DNA of 64,000 nucleotides from Pseudomonas bananamidigenes. Lineage in GTDB: Bacteria > Pseudomonadota > Gammaproteobacteria > Pseudomonadales > Pseudomonadaceae. The stretch is taken from positions 46,887 through 110,886 of the forward strand of contig NZ_LRUN01000008.1 in NCBI RefSeq assembly GCF_001679645.1. The letters are read 5' to 3'. Positions 41,931 through 51,018 of the stretch are shown piece by piece; position 1 is the first letter of the stretch; the number at the start of each line of letters is the position of its first letter. Made by a program: the position numbers and the translations under genes. The notes under the pieces were generated by a model, which made no database searches, was not told the DNA's origin, and worked only from the letters and a program-made list of their open reading frames with translations.

Positions 41931-44275
41931 GCCAACACCATCAAGCCGACCAGAAACCCGTCCCGCGCTACAAGCCTTACAAGGGCCCTGCCGGTGGCTG
42001 GGGTGCACTGATCAGCGTGGCCCAGGCGTGGTTGACCAGCGACAACGCGCTGAAAAACCTGCGCATGATGCTCAAGACCAACCAGAACGGCGGCTTTGAC
42101 TGCCCGGGCTGCGCCTGGGGCGATTCGCCGGAAAGCGGCATGGTCAAATTCTGCGAGAACGGCGCCAAAGCGGTGAACTGGGAGGCGACCAAGCGCCGGG
42201 TGGACGGCAAGTTCTTTGCCAAACACAGCGTCACCGCTTTGCTGGAACAGAGTGACTACTGGCTCGAGTACCAGGGTCGCCTGACCGAGCCGGTGGTGTA
42301 CGACGCCGAAACCGATCGCTACAAACCGATCAGCTGGGACGATGCCTACGCCTTGATCGGCAAGCACCTGCGAGCCCTGTCGAGCCCGGATCAGGCCGAG
42401 TTCTACACCTCGGGCCGCGCCAGCAACGAAGCGGCGTATCTGTATCAGCTGTTCGTCCGCGCTTTCGGCACCAACAATTTCCCCGACTGCTCGAACATGT
42501 GCCACGAGGCCAGCGGCGTAGCGCTGGCGCAAAGCGTCGGTGTCGGCAAAGGCACGGTGACCTTTGACGACTTCGAACACGCCGACGCGATTTTCGTCTG
42601 GGGTCAGAACCCTGGCACCAACCATCCACGCATGCTCGAACCGCTGCGTGAAGCGGTGAAACGCGGCGCTCAGGTGGTCTGCATCAACCCGCTGAAAGAG
42701 CGCGGCCTGGAGCGCTTCCAGCATCCGCAGCACCCGATCGAAATGCTCACCAACGGTGACAAACCCACCAACACTGCGTATTTCCGCCCGGCGCTGGGTG
42801 GCGACATGGCGGTGCTGCGTGGCATGGCCAAGTTCCTGCTGCAATGGGAACGCGATGCGCAGAAGGCCGGTGCGCCGGCCGTGTTCGATCACGACTTCCT
42901 CAATGAACACAGCGTCAACGTGCTGGAGTACCTCGGTGTCGTCGACGACACACCGTGGGAACAGATCGTCGCGCAGTCCGGCCTGACCCTGGTGGAAATC
43001 GAGCAGGCGGCGCGCATGTACGCCAAAGGCAAGAACGTGATCATGTGCTGGGCGATGGGCATCACCCAGCACCGCCACTCGGTACCGACCATCCAGGAAA
43101 TCGCCAACCTGATGCTGCTGCGCGGCAACATCGGCAAACCCGGCGCCGGCCTGTGCCCGGTGCGCGGCCACAGTAACGTGCAGGGCGATCGCACCATGGG
43201 CATCAACGAGCGTCCGCCGGTGGCGTTCCTCGACGCCCTTGAGCGCCGCTTCCAGTTCAAGGTGCCGCGCCACAACGGGCACAACGTGGTCGAAGCGATT
43301 CACGCGATGGCCGAGGGCCGCGCCAAGGTGTTCATCGGTCTGGGCGGCAACTTCGCCCAGGCCACGCCGGACAGCCCGCGCACCTTCCAGGCCCTGCGCA
43401 ACTGCGACCTGACGGTGCAGATCAGCACCAAGCTCAACCGCAGCCACCTGGCCCACGGCAAGGATGCATTGATCCTGCCGTGCCTGGGGCGTACCGACAT
43501 CGACATCCAGACCGAAGGCCCGCAAGCCGTCACCGTGGAAGACTCGTTCAGCATGGTGCACGCCTCCAACGGGCAGTTGCAGCCTCTGTCGAACCAGATG
43601 CGCTCGGAGCCGTCGATCATCGCCGGTATCGCTGCGGCGACCCTGGGCAGCAAACCGGTGGACTGGAACTGGCTGGTGGCCGACTACCGGCGCATCCGCG
43701 AACTGATCGCCGATACCATCCCGGGCTTCAAGGATTTCAACGAGAAGGTCAAGAACCCGGGAGGGTTCTACCTCGGCAACAGCGCTGGCGCGCGCAAGTG
43801 GAACACGACTTCGGGTCGGGCCAACTTCAAGCCGAACCTGTTGCCCAAGGACCTGATCCATGAACGCACCCGCGCCACCGGCAAGCTGCCGGATCTGATC
43901 CTGCAATCGATGCGCTCCCACGATCAGTACAACACCACGATCTACGGTCTCGACGACCGTTATCGCGGAGTCAAGGGACAGCGCGATGTGCTGTTCGCCA
44001 ACGAAGCGGACATCATCCGGCTCGGCTTCAAGCCTGGCCAGAAAGCCGACATCGTGTCGCTGTGGGAAGATGGCCGCGAGCGTCGGGTGAAAGGCTTCAC
44101 GTTGCTGGCATTCGACATTCCGGCGGGACAGGCAGCGGCCTATTACCCTGAGGTAAACCCGCTGGTGCCACTGGAAAGCATCGGGGATGGCAGCCATACG
44201 CCAACGTCGAAGTTCATCGCAATCCGGCTGGAAGCGGCGAGTGAGAACGGATTGATCATGGCCAGATCGGCCTGA
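41927..44275 (+). CDS. FdhF/YdeP-type molybdopterin oxidoreductase
   Basis: The 782-residue protein is in the FdhF/YdeP family: a CPGCAWG region near residue 60, molybdopterin domains (GRASNEAAYLYQLFVRAFG, GQNPGTNHPRM) and a C-terminal dinucleotide-binding domain. The GTG start at 41927 overlaps the fdhD TGA. YdeP-type proteins are linked to acid or redox stress, but the substrate is not established. An intrinsic terminator follows. Confidence 0.9.
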   Translation: MSQHHQADQKPVPRYKPYKGPAGGWGALISVAQAWLTSDNALKNLRMMLKTNQNGGFDCPGCAWGDSPESGMVKFCENGAKAVNWEATKRRVDGKFFAKHSVTALLEQSDYWLEYQGRLTEPVVYDAETDRYKPISWDDAYALIGKHLRALSSPDQAEFYTSGRASNEAAYLYQLFVRAFGTNNFPDCSNMCHEASGVALAQSVGVGKGTVTFDDFEHADAIFVWGQNPGTNHPRMLEPLREAVKRGAQVVCINPLKERGLERFQHPQHPIEMLTNGDKPTNTAYFRPALGGDMAVLRGMAKFLLQWERDAQKAGAPAVFDHDFLNEHSVNVLEYLGVVDDTPWEQIVAQSGLTLVEIEQAARMYAKGKNVIMCWAMGITQHRHSVPTIQEIANLMLLRGNIGKPGAGLCPVRGHSNVQGDRTMGINERPPVAFLDALERRFQFKVPRHNGHNVVEAIHAMAEGRAKVFIGLGGNFAQATPDSPRTFQALRNCDLTVQISTKLNRSHLAHGKDALILPCLGRTDIDIQTEGPQAVTVEDSFSMVHASNGQLQPLSNQMRSEPSIIAGIAAATLGSKPVDWNWLVADYRRIRELIADTIPGFKDFNEKVKNPGGFYLGNSAGARKWNTTSGRANFKPNLLPKDLIHERTRATGKLPDLILQSMRSHDQYNTTIYGLDDRYRGVKGQRDVLFANEADIIRLGFKPGQKADIVSLWEDGRERRVKGFTLLAFDIPAGQAAAYYPEVNPLVPLESIGDGSHTPTSKFIAIRLEAASENGLIMARSA

Positions 44276-44300
44276 CGGCAACTTTTTCAGCGCCCACAAA

Positions 44301-44330
44301 AAAGGCCGCTTTTGCATAAAAGCGGCCTTT
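44301..44330 (+). terminator. Terminator after the molybdoenzyme gene
   Basis: Thirteen-bp stem AAAGGCCGCTTTT / AAAAGCGGCCTTT with loop GCAT. Confidence 0.8.
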
Positions 44331-44485
44331 GTGAAGTAGCTAAAGACCGGCCAAAATCGGTTAAGTTCCATCCATAAATCAGTAACTTGCATAATTGTAT
44401 ACAAGTCGTGCTATTCGTCGGATTTCGATTGTCAGCCTTGTTACACAGCCTCAGGATCGCGCCGTCATCCCTTTGAGGCTCCTCT

Positions 44486-44965
44486 ATGAAGTTCTCCCAG
44501 ATTCTCTTGTTGTCCCTCGGCCTGGTCAGTGGCTTCGCCTCTGCCGGAGGCACCACCGAAGCCGGTGTGGGCGGCGCATTGGGCGGGGTTCTTGGCTCGG
44601 TCGTCGGTCAATCCTTGGGCGGCAGCACAGGTTCAACCATTGGCGCGGCCCTGGGCGGCGCGGGTGGCAGCGCGGTTGGCGCCAACAAACACAGCCGTGG
44701 CGAAGCCGCCATTGGCGGTGCATTGGGCGCAGCCGGCGGTAACGTGATCGGCCGCAGCATGGGCGGCACCACCGGCAGCCTGATCGGCGCCGCAGCCGGT
44801 GGCGGCGCCGGCGGCGCGCTGGGCAACTACATGGGCAACGAGAGCAATCGCGAAGACCGTCATTACGATCGCGGTCGTGATGATCGCCGCTACTATCGTG
44901 ACCATCACCCGGGTCGCGGCCATGCCTACGGTCATCGCAAACACCACCGCTACTACCGCGACTGA
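44486..44965 (+). CDS. Secreted glycine-zipper protein
   Basis: A 159-residue protein with a signal peptide (MKFSQILLLSLGLVSGFASA), a body of glycine-zipper repeats (GGALGGVLGSVVGQSLGG and four similar units, about 27-115) and a His/Tyr/Arg-rich tail. It is likely a membrane-associated or outer-membrane protein of the Rick_17kDa/YMGG type but has no lipobox Cys. Terminator at 44994. Confidence 0.8.
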   Translation: MKFSQILLLSLGLVSGFASAGGTTEAGVGGALGGVLGSVVGQSLGGSTGSTIGAALGGAGGSAVGANKHSRGEAAIGGALGAAGGNVIGRSMGGTTGSLIGAAAGGGAGGALGNYMGNESNREDRHYDRGRDDRRYYRDHHPGRGHAYGHRKHHRYYRD

Positions 44966-44993
44966 GGCCGGACCTCGTTGCAGGCAAAGCCGG

Positions 44994-45024
44994 ATCGCAG
45001 CTCTCCCGAGCTGCGATTTTTTTT
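44994..45024. terminator. Intrinsic terminator
   Basis: Stem ATCGCAGCTC / GAGCTGCGAT with loop TCCC and a long T-run on the plus strand, between convergent genes. Confidence 0.85.
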
Positions 45025-45029
45025 GCCTG

Positions 45030-45461
45030 TCAAACTGCCAGACGCTCCAGTGCCTGACGCAAACCGGCCGGAATGGCCACCGGCTGGTTCGACGCCCGAT
45101 CAACGAACACATGCACGAAGCGCCCCGCCGCACACGCTTCATGTTCGCCAGCCTTGAACACGGCCAACTCATATTGCACTGAACTGTTGCCCAGTTTACC
45201 GACCCGCAAACCGACTTCGATCAAGTCCGGGAATGCAATCGAGGCGAAGTAATCGCAAGACGAACTCACGACAAACCCCACCACTTCGCCGTCGTGAATA
45301 TCCAGTCCACCAACCTGGATCAGGTAGGTGTTAACGGCTGTATCGAAAAAGCTGTAGTACGTGACATTGTTGACGTGGCCATAGGCATCGTTGTCGTGCC
45401 AGCGTGTGGTGATCGGCTGGAAATGCGGGTAATCGGTACGTTGCGGCATCGGGTTGGACAT
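45030..45461 (-). CDS. Acyl-CoA thioesterase (4HBT family)
   Basis: A 143-residue hot-dog protein starting [14 protein letters not shown], with the 4-hydroxybenzoyl-CoA thioesterase motif [21 protein letters not shown] holding the catalytic Asp. ATG 45461 is preceded by AAGGA. It lies 31 nt downstream of a 3-hydroxyacyl-CoA dehydrogenase gene, so both may serve one CoA-linked pathway. Confidence 0.85.
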   Translation of the reverse strand: MSNPMPQRTDYPHFQPITTRWHDNDAYGHVNNVTYYSFFDTAVNTYLIQVGGLDIHDGEVVGFVVSSSCDYFASIAFPDLIEVGLRVGKLGNSSVQYELAVFKAGEHEACAAGRFVHVFVDRASNQPVAIPAGLRQALERLAV

Positions 45462-45492
45462 CAGTGTCGATTCCTTGAGTGATCGGCCCAGT

Positions 45493-46716
45493 CTAAAGGT
45501 AAAAACCCTTGCCTCGCGCCGCCAGCTCGCCAATCAATTGCGCCGGTCGCCACTGATCCCCCTGGCGGGTCTCCAGCGCCAGCAACCGCTTGTGAATGTC
45601 TGCCAGCCCCTGGTCGTCCGCCCAGGCCATCGGCCCGCCCCTCTGCGACGGGAAACCATAGCCGTTCAGGTACACCTGATCGATGTCGTGGGCCGATTCG
45701 GCAATCCCTTCCTGCAGGATCTTCGCGCCCTCGTTGACCAGGGCCAGAAGGCAGCGTTCGAGGATTTCCTCGGAGCCGATCTCACGGCGATGAAACCCCA
45801 GATCTTCGCTGACACTCAATACCAGTGCATCCACCTCGGGATCGTGCTCGGCCTGACGACTGCCCGGCTCGTAGTGGTAGTAACCGTTACCGGATTTCTG
45901 TCCGAACCGCCCCAGCTCGCACAGACGGTTATCCACTTGAACCTCCGGCGCGTCCTGGCCTTTGCCGGCCAGCTCCCTGGCACGCCACTCCAGATCGATG
46001 CCGACCACGTCGTACATGCGAAACGGCCCCATGGCAAAACCGAAGCCCTGCAACGTCGCATCGATCTGCTGCGGCCAGGCCCCTTCGAGCAGCATCTTTC
46101 GCGCCTCCAGCACATAAGGATGAAGCATGCGATTACCGATGAACCCGTGACAGTTGCCCGACACCACACTGACCTTGCCCATGCGTTTGCCCAGTTCAAG
46201 CGCAGCTTCCAGCACCGCTGGCGAGGTTTGCGCACCACGGACGATTTCCAGCAGTTTCATGATGTGCGCCGGGCTGAAGAAATGCAGGCCCAGCACTTGA
46301 GTCGGGCGGCGCGTCGCAGCGGCGATGGCATCGATGTCCAGCGCCGAGGTGTTGCTCGCCATCAGGGCCTCAGGCTTCAGCACACCATCGAGTTCGCGAA
46401 AGATCTTTTGCTTGAGCTCGAGGTTCTCGTAAACCGCTTCAATCACCAGATCGACATTTCGGATCGCCACGTAATCCGCTGCCGCACTGACCCGTGCGAT
46501 TCGCCTGTCGGCCTCCGCCTGATCGATCCGCCCCTGACGCACGTTATGCGCACAGGTATTGGCCACTGCCTTCAGCGCCTGCTCGAGCATTTGCGGATTG
46601 GTGTCGACCCATTGCACTGACACGCCGGCGTTGGCCAGGCACATGACAATGCCGCGACCCATGGTGCCGGCGCCGATCACGGCGGCCTGGCGGATTTCGA
46701 AGGATGTCTGACTCAT
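45493..46716 (-). CDS. 3-hydroxyacyl-CoA dehydrogenase
   Basis: The 407-residue NAD enzyme has the Rossmann motif [19 protein letters not shown], the active-site [17 protein letters not shown] loop, and a duplicated C-terminal helical domain. It oxidises 3-hydroxyacyl-CoA in beta-oxidation-like pathways. No hydratase or thiolase genes flank it; only the thioesterase follows. Confidence 0.9.
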   Translation of the reverse strand: MSQTSFEIRQAAVIGAGTMGRGIVMCLANAGVSVQWVDTNPQMLEQALKAVANTCAHNVRQGRIDQAEADRRIARVSAAADYVAIRNVDLVIEAVYENLELKQKIFRELDGVLKPEALMASNTSALDIDAIAAATRRPTQVLGLHFFSPAHIMKLLEIVRGAQTSPAVLEAALELGKRMGKVSVVSGNCHGFIGNRMLHPYVLEARKMLLEGAWPQQIDATLQGFGFAMGPFRMYDVVGIDLEWRARELAGKGQDAPEVQVDNRLCELGRFGQKSGNGYYHYEPGSRQAEHDPEVDALVLSVSEDLGFHRREIGSEEILERCLLALVNEGAKILQEGIAESAHDIDQVYLNGYGFPSQRGGPMAWADDQGLADIHKRLLALETRQGDQWRPAQLIGELAARGKGFYL

Positions 46717-46804
46717 GTTGTTCTCTTGTTGAAGACCCGAAGACAGCCTTCACCATAGTCAGCCACCGGGCCTTTTTGAAGTTCACTGCCGTGATGACCG
46801 ACAT

Positions 46805-48754
46805 TCAGCAGATGGATTCGCCGGTTCGCAAATGTGCCTGAGCCCACGCCCGCACATCCGCGTAGGGATAGTCCTCCAGCGCTGCATACCCGGAGAGGGT
46901 CCGCGCCTTGAGCCTGGTGAACAGCGGCACACTGATCCCGCACAGAAACCGCGTCAGACGTTCCGCCGAAGGAACACACCCGGTCTGTTGCTCGTGCCTG
47001 TGGATAAAGTCGCCACACAGTGCCGGGAAACGCTTATCCACAAGCGCCGGCAAGTCGGGAGGCGCCGGCAGCCGGGCAACCTGCCCGTGACACACCGAGC
47101 AATGCCCGCAATGCACCGGAGCATTGTGGTCGCCGAAATACTCCGCCAGTCGATGACCCAGACAGCGCTCGGTGGCGAACAGTTCGAGCATCCCGTGAAT
47201 CCGCGCCACTTCGGCCTGCTCGTGGCGAGAGAAGTAATCATGCAACTCGTCACTCAAAACCTGACTGTCAAACGAGTCGTCCAGGACGTTGTAGACCTCG
47301 GTCATCTGTTTGCTTTCCAGCTCGATCCAGCCCTTTTCCTGGAAGTAATCCAGGGCCTTCACCACACGATTGCGCTCAGCCGAGTACTGCGTATACATCG
47401 CCTCGAAATTCACCGTGGCCCAGGTCCGCGCGCGGCTTGAGGTCTGGATGATCGCCGCGACGAAATCCCCACGTTCACCCTCAAACCGCTCAAGCAACGC
47501 CTCGGGTTCCAGCAGGTACTTGAAACGATATTCGGCGTAATACGCGTAGCGCGGGGCAATCAGTCCGCGCAGCTCCAGTTGCACCAGCAACGTCTTCAAT
47601 GGCAGCGCACGAATGTTGCTTTGATCTGCCAGCGGCCCGATCAGAAATTCCCATTGGCCTCCAGGCGCAGCGGCCTGCAACTCCTCCAGCACATGGCGAA
47701 TGCCATCGCGCTCCGGCGTGTCGCCATAGACGAAGTTTTCCAGCACATTAAGGCTGTCGCGGTTGGCCAGCACCAGGCAGTCGGAAGGTTGCCCGTCCCG
47801 CCCGGCGCGGCCGATTTCCTGGCTGTAGTTTTCGATGGATTTGGGAAGGTCGAAATGCACCACGTTGCGGATGTCGCTCTTGTCGATGCCCATACCGAAT
47901 GCGATGGTCGCAACAATGCAATTGGACTGCCCGTCCATGAAGCGCTTCTGGATCACTTCCCGTTGCTCGTGGGGCAGCCCGGCATGATAAGCCTCGGCCT
48001 GAATGCCATTGCGATTCAGATGCTCGGCAATGTGCTCGGCGGTTTTCTGCAGGGTGACGTAGACGATGCTCGGCTGGCCCGCCCGCCCGGCCATCCACTC
48101 CACAAGCCGTCGACGCTTGTCCTCGCCGCGCACCGGTTCCACCAGCAGATTGAGATTGGGCCGATAGAAACCGGTGGTAATTACATCCTCGGCGGCGATG
48201 GCGAATTTCGCCTGCATGTCGGCGATGACTTTCGGCGTTGCCGTGGCGGTCAGCAGCAGGGTCTGCGGGATGTTGAACTGGCGCTGGTAGTGCGGCAGCT
48301 TGAGGTAGTCGGGCCGAAAGTTGTGGCCCCATTCGGAGATGCAGTGCGCCTCATCCACCACCAGCAGCGAGATTGGCACCTGCTGCAAAAAATTGCGGAA
48401 GCGCTCGTTCTTCAAGCGCTCCACGGAAATCATCAGGATCTTCAGCTCACCGGAACGGGCACGGGCCATCACATCATTGGCATCTTCGCGACTCTGTGCA
48501 GAGTCGATGCTGCCTGCCGAAATACCGTGACGCTGCAGGAATGCGAGCTGGTCCTGCATCAGCGCCAGCAACGGCGAGACCACCAGCGTCAGGTGTGGCA
48601 GCAGAAGAGCCGGCACCTGGTAGCAAAGGGATTTGCCGGAGCCCGTGGGAAAGATCGCCGCCGCCGAACGTCCGGCCAGAACGGCACTGATCGCCGCTTC
48701 CTGACCGGGTCGAAACTGTGGATAACCGAAAACCTGTTCCAGGGTGTTGTGCAT
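46805..48754 (-). CDS. RecQ family ATP-dependent DNA helicase
   Basis: A 649-residue SF2 helicase with Walker A FPTGSGKSLCYQ, DEAH box VDEAHCISEWGHNFRPDY, motif VI QEIGRAGRDG, an RQC-like zinc region (CLGHRLAEYF ... HCGHCSVCHG) and a C-terminal RecQ-like extension. It unwinds DNA in repair. It is somewhat longer than E. coli RecQ and may be a second RecQ-type protein, so I give no symbol. Confidence 0.9.
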   Translation of the reverse strand: MHNTLEQVFGYPQFRPGQEAAISAVLAGRSAAAIFPTGSGKSLCYQVPALLLPHLTLVVSPLLALMQDQLAFLQRHGISAGSIDSAQSREDANDVMARARSGELKILMISVERLKNERFRNFLQQVPISLLVVDEAHCISEWGHNFRPDYLKLPHYQRQFNIPQTLLLTATATPKVIADMQAKFAIAAEDVITTGFYRPNLNLLVEPVRGEDKRRRLVEWMAGRAGQPSIVYVTLQKTAEHIAEHLNRNGIQAEAYHAGLPHEQREVIQKRFMDGQSNCIVATIAFGMGIDKSDIRNVVHFDLPKSIENYSQEIGRAGRDGQPSDCLVLANRDSLNVLENFVYGDTPERDGIRHVLEELQAAAPGGQWEFLIGPLADQSNIRALPLKTLLVQLELRGLIAPRYAYYAEYRFKYLLEPEALLERFEGERGDFVAAIIQTSSRARTWATVNFEAMYTQYSAERNRVVKALDYFQEKGWIELESKQMTEVYNVLDDSFDSQVLSDELHDYFSRHEQAEVARIHGMLELFATERCLGHRLAEYFGDHNAPVHCGHCSVCHGQVARLPAPPDLPALVDKRFPALCGDFIHRHEQQTGCVPSAERLTRFLCGISVPLFTRLKARTLSGYAALEDYPYADVRAWAQAHLRTGESIC

Positions 48755-48987
48755 GCGCTGTCACTCCGTTGACCGCTGTGATGCCAACAGCCTAGCGGGC
48801 GATCGCAGCGAGTCGAGAAAAGGCCGGGGGGCAAATCGATACGGGATGATACAGCGTCGGCGGCCCTGTCACGGGATCAAACAAATGAAACACTTTGTTC
48901 ATCGCCATGTGAGTCGACCCGAGGGTAATGTCCGTCACGCTTCGAGCCAGGAAGGCCGATGCCTGTCACTTTTATCAAGGAATGAAC

Positions 48988-49122
48988 ATGCCGAATCTTT
49001 TGAAACGCCCCCTCGCCCTGATCCTTGCATCCCTGTTGCTGGGTGGATGCACGCCCTCTCCCGACAACTTTCCACCGCCTTGGGCATCCGCCATGACTGC
49101 GGGTGCAACCGCTTCGGTCTGA
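48988..49122 (+). CDS. Small lipoprotein (44 residues)
   Basis: ATG 48988, with AAGGA six nt upstream, opens a 44-residue protein with a lipoprotein signal (LILASLLLGGC, Cys21). The mature part is only 24 residues with TPSPDNFPPPW. It is convergent with another predicted lipoprotein 17 nt away. No family recognised. Confidence 0.55.
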   Translation: MPNLLKRPLALILASLLLGGCTPSPDNFPPPWASAMTAGATASV

Positions 49123-49139
49123 CACCCGCAGACGCAGCG

Positions 49140-49643
49140 TCATGGGTGCAACACGGCCACCCGCAGCTGCTCATCCAGCACCCGCTCATGCACGTTCAGG
49201 CTTTTGCTTGCCCACTGTGCATGAGCCGGGCTGATATCGCCCGTGAATGCCGCCGCCAACTGACGCAAGTCCGCGACACTGCGTACCCGCGGGCAAAACG
49301 CTTGTTCGTCGCAACTCTGGCTGGCGTCGTGATAAGTGTTGAGCAAGCGATCCCACAGGCCGTCGCGCACCTGCCGGATCGACTTGAGCTGCATCTGCTG
49401 CACGCCCAATCGTTGTTTGAGTCCGGTTTCGTCCAACGCTTCGCTGGCCAGGAGGGCCTTGCCGAAGATCAGCACTTGCGCGCGGGAGGCTGTGTCGATG
49501 TTGTCCTGAGTGGTGAGGGCCTCCGGCCAGCCACTGCGCTCCAGATTGGCCAGAGCCAATCCGTTGCCCGCATCGGAGGCCATCGTCAAACGACAACCAC
49601 TGGCCCACAGCAAAATGATCGAGGCCATTCGTAGCCACTGCAT
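49140..49643 (-). CDS. Hypothetical lipoprotein
   Basis: A 167-residue protein starting MQWLRMASIILLWASGC, a short lipoprotein signal with Cys at about 17. The rest is helical, with two cysteines (SCDEQAFCPRV). ATG 49643 has AAGGGA upstream; TTG 49649 is in frame. Probably anchored in the cell envelope; function unknown. Confidence 0.6.
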   Translation of the reverse strand: MQWLRMASIILLWASGCRLTMASDAGNGLALANLERSGWPEALTTQDNIDTASRAQVLIFGKALLASEALDETGLKQRLGVQQMQLKSIRQVRDGLWDRLLNTYHDASQSCDEQAFCPRVRSVADLRQLAAAFTGDISPAHAQWASKSLNVHERVLDEQLRVAVLHP

Positions 49644-49940
49644 ACCCAATTCCCTTTAAGCGTGTGTCGGACGCCTGGAAACGCCCTACGGATTCTGGCG
49701 CGCACCATACAGAGGTTTAACGGGAATCGCCCGACAAAAACGTCGGAAATTTCCCTGCTCAGGGTTTTGCTGTGAAAAAACTGCAAAAACGCGTAGGGCA
49801 AATACCCGAACGCCGGAAAAAACCCCTACGAACTCTGTCCATCGTGGCTGTCTTGTCCCGGTCGAGGGCGCCCTTCTATAGTGGCCGGCGCGGCTGAAAA
49901 CACTGTGTCGGCCCGCGACTTCGTAAGGACACACCCGATC
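49644..49940. other. 297-nt gap with repeated CCCTACG motifs
   Basis: CCCTACG occurs at 49684 and 49824 and in reverse (CGTAGGG) at 49792, in an A-rich context. They may be regulator sites for the two flanking genes, which diverge here. No coding sequence seen. Confidence 0.4.
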
Positions 49941-50258
49941 ATGAACATGTTCAAACCGCTAAACACCCGATACCGCGCACTCACAACCAGCTATAGCGAC
50001 AGGCCCGTGCTGGTCATTGATACCGAAGCGAGCCACCGCGATCTCCTCGATGCCGCCGATCAGCGACTGCGTGCAGCCAACAACCTGCTGGAAACGCTTT
50101 ACTGCCTGTGTTTCAAACAGGCCGACGTGAAGGACATCCCCAATATCGTCAGTGTGCTCTATCTGCTGACTCAGGACGGCTGTGACTTGCTGGAAGTTGC
50201 CAGGCATCGGACAGGCAACCAGCGCCATCAGACGAGCTCCCAAAGCTCGCAACAATGA
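49941..50258 (+). CDS. Small hypothetical protein (DUF3077-like?)
   Basis: A 105-residue protein starting MNMFKPLNTRYRAL. The middle (RDLLDAADQRLRAANNLLETLYCL) recalls the small DUF3077/DUF6124 proteins common in pseudomonads, though I am not sure. No signal peptide. It is monocistronic, and its downstream region is degenerate. Confidence 0.5.
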   Translation: MNMFKPLNTRYRALTTSYSDRPVLVIDTEASHRDLLDAADQRLRAANNLLETLYCLCFKQADVKDIPNIVSVLYLLTQDGCDLLEVARHRTGNQRHQTSSQSSQQ

Positions 50259-50598
50259 CCGCAACGCTCAGAATCTCTCTGTCTGCACTCACATCAACGA
50301 CCTCGGCCTCACCGACATCGATCTGCGAAACCACACCGTGGCTTCTTGCACCTGGTTCCCCGAGCTGGCTCAGGGTCGGCGCCATGCGTCACGGAACAGC
50401 GAAGACGTCCACTTCAAGGCGGTTAAAGAAACCATTTGCAGCCCGGCGAGAGCACTGACGTAGAGCAGTAGAAGGAAATCGGGCGACTCGTTGGAAAACA
50501 TTATCGATCTGTAGGAGCGGCCTGCCTTGATCTGTATCCCGTTCCTACAGGCAGCGATGTCTTGTCTTCTATCAGCGCCAGTGGGCGGACACCTATAG
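50259..50598. other. 340-nt gap with degenerate sequence
   Basis: No intact gene seen. An inverted CTGTAGGA / TCCTACAG pair (50509-50516 and 50543-50550) looks like a decayed REP pair. No antitoxin partner for the parE remnant that follows was found. Confidence 0.5.
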
Positions 50599-50840
50599 TT
50601 GGAAGACCGAGACAACATCATGGAGCGGATCGGACAGGAAAATCCCGTTGCGGCGATGGAGCTCGATGAGGTTTTCGAACTGAAAGGAGAAAGCGCTCGC
50701 AAGCACCCAGTCATATATACCGAAAAGGTATCGCGCAAGGCACCCGCGAAATCGTCGTCACCCCAAACTACGTCATCATCTACGCAATCAAAGTTGATGT
50801 TGTGGAGGTACTGCGAGTGCTGCATACCCGACGGCGATGA
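50599..50840 (+). pseudogene. ParE/RelE-type toxin pseudogene
   Basis: Frame 1 from 50599 reads LEDRDNIMERIGQENPVAAM and ELDEVFELKGESARKHPVIYTEK, and the next frame from 50727 continues GIAQGTREIVVTPNYVIIYA up to VLHTRRR and a TGA at 50838. Together they make a normal ParE toxin apart from the first ~12 residues, which are cut off by a TAG just before 50599. One missing G near 50727 explains the frame change. With no N-terminus, a frameshift and no antitoxin, it is dead. Confidence 0.7.
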
Positions 50841-50970
50841 CCATGATGGCTGGAGAAAAAATGTTTAGGAGTTCGCGGCTCCTTAAGCAGCATTATTCTG
50901 GCTGCTTAGCGCGGACTCTGCGGAAATGATGGCAGTTGATGTGACAACGAAGTCCAACCAATCACCCACA

Positions 50971-50999
50971 AAAAAGCCGCCCCTGAGAGGCGGCTTTTT
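50971..50999. terminator. pckA terminator
   Basis: Stem AAAAAGCCGCC / GGCGGCTTTTT with a seven-base loop, 20 nt beyond the pckA stop. Confidence 0.85.
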
Positions 51000-51018
51000 C
51001 ATTCACCAGAACCAGATC

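Noticed and set aside
41342..44404. 1020-residue minus-strand frame over fdhD and the molybdoenzyme
   Set aside because: Very long but antisense to two well-supported genes; composition typical of shadow frames.
50370..50825. 151-residue minus-strand frame
   Set aside because: Lies opposite the parE remnant; Ser-rich shadow composition.
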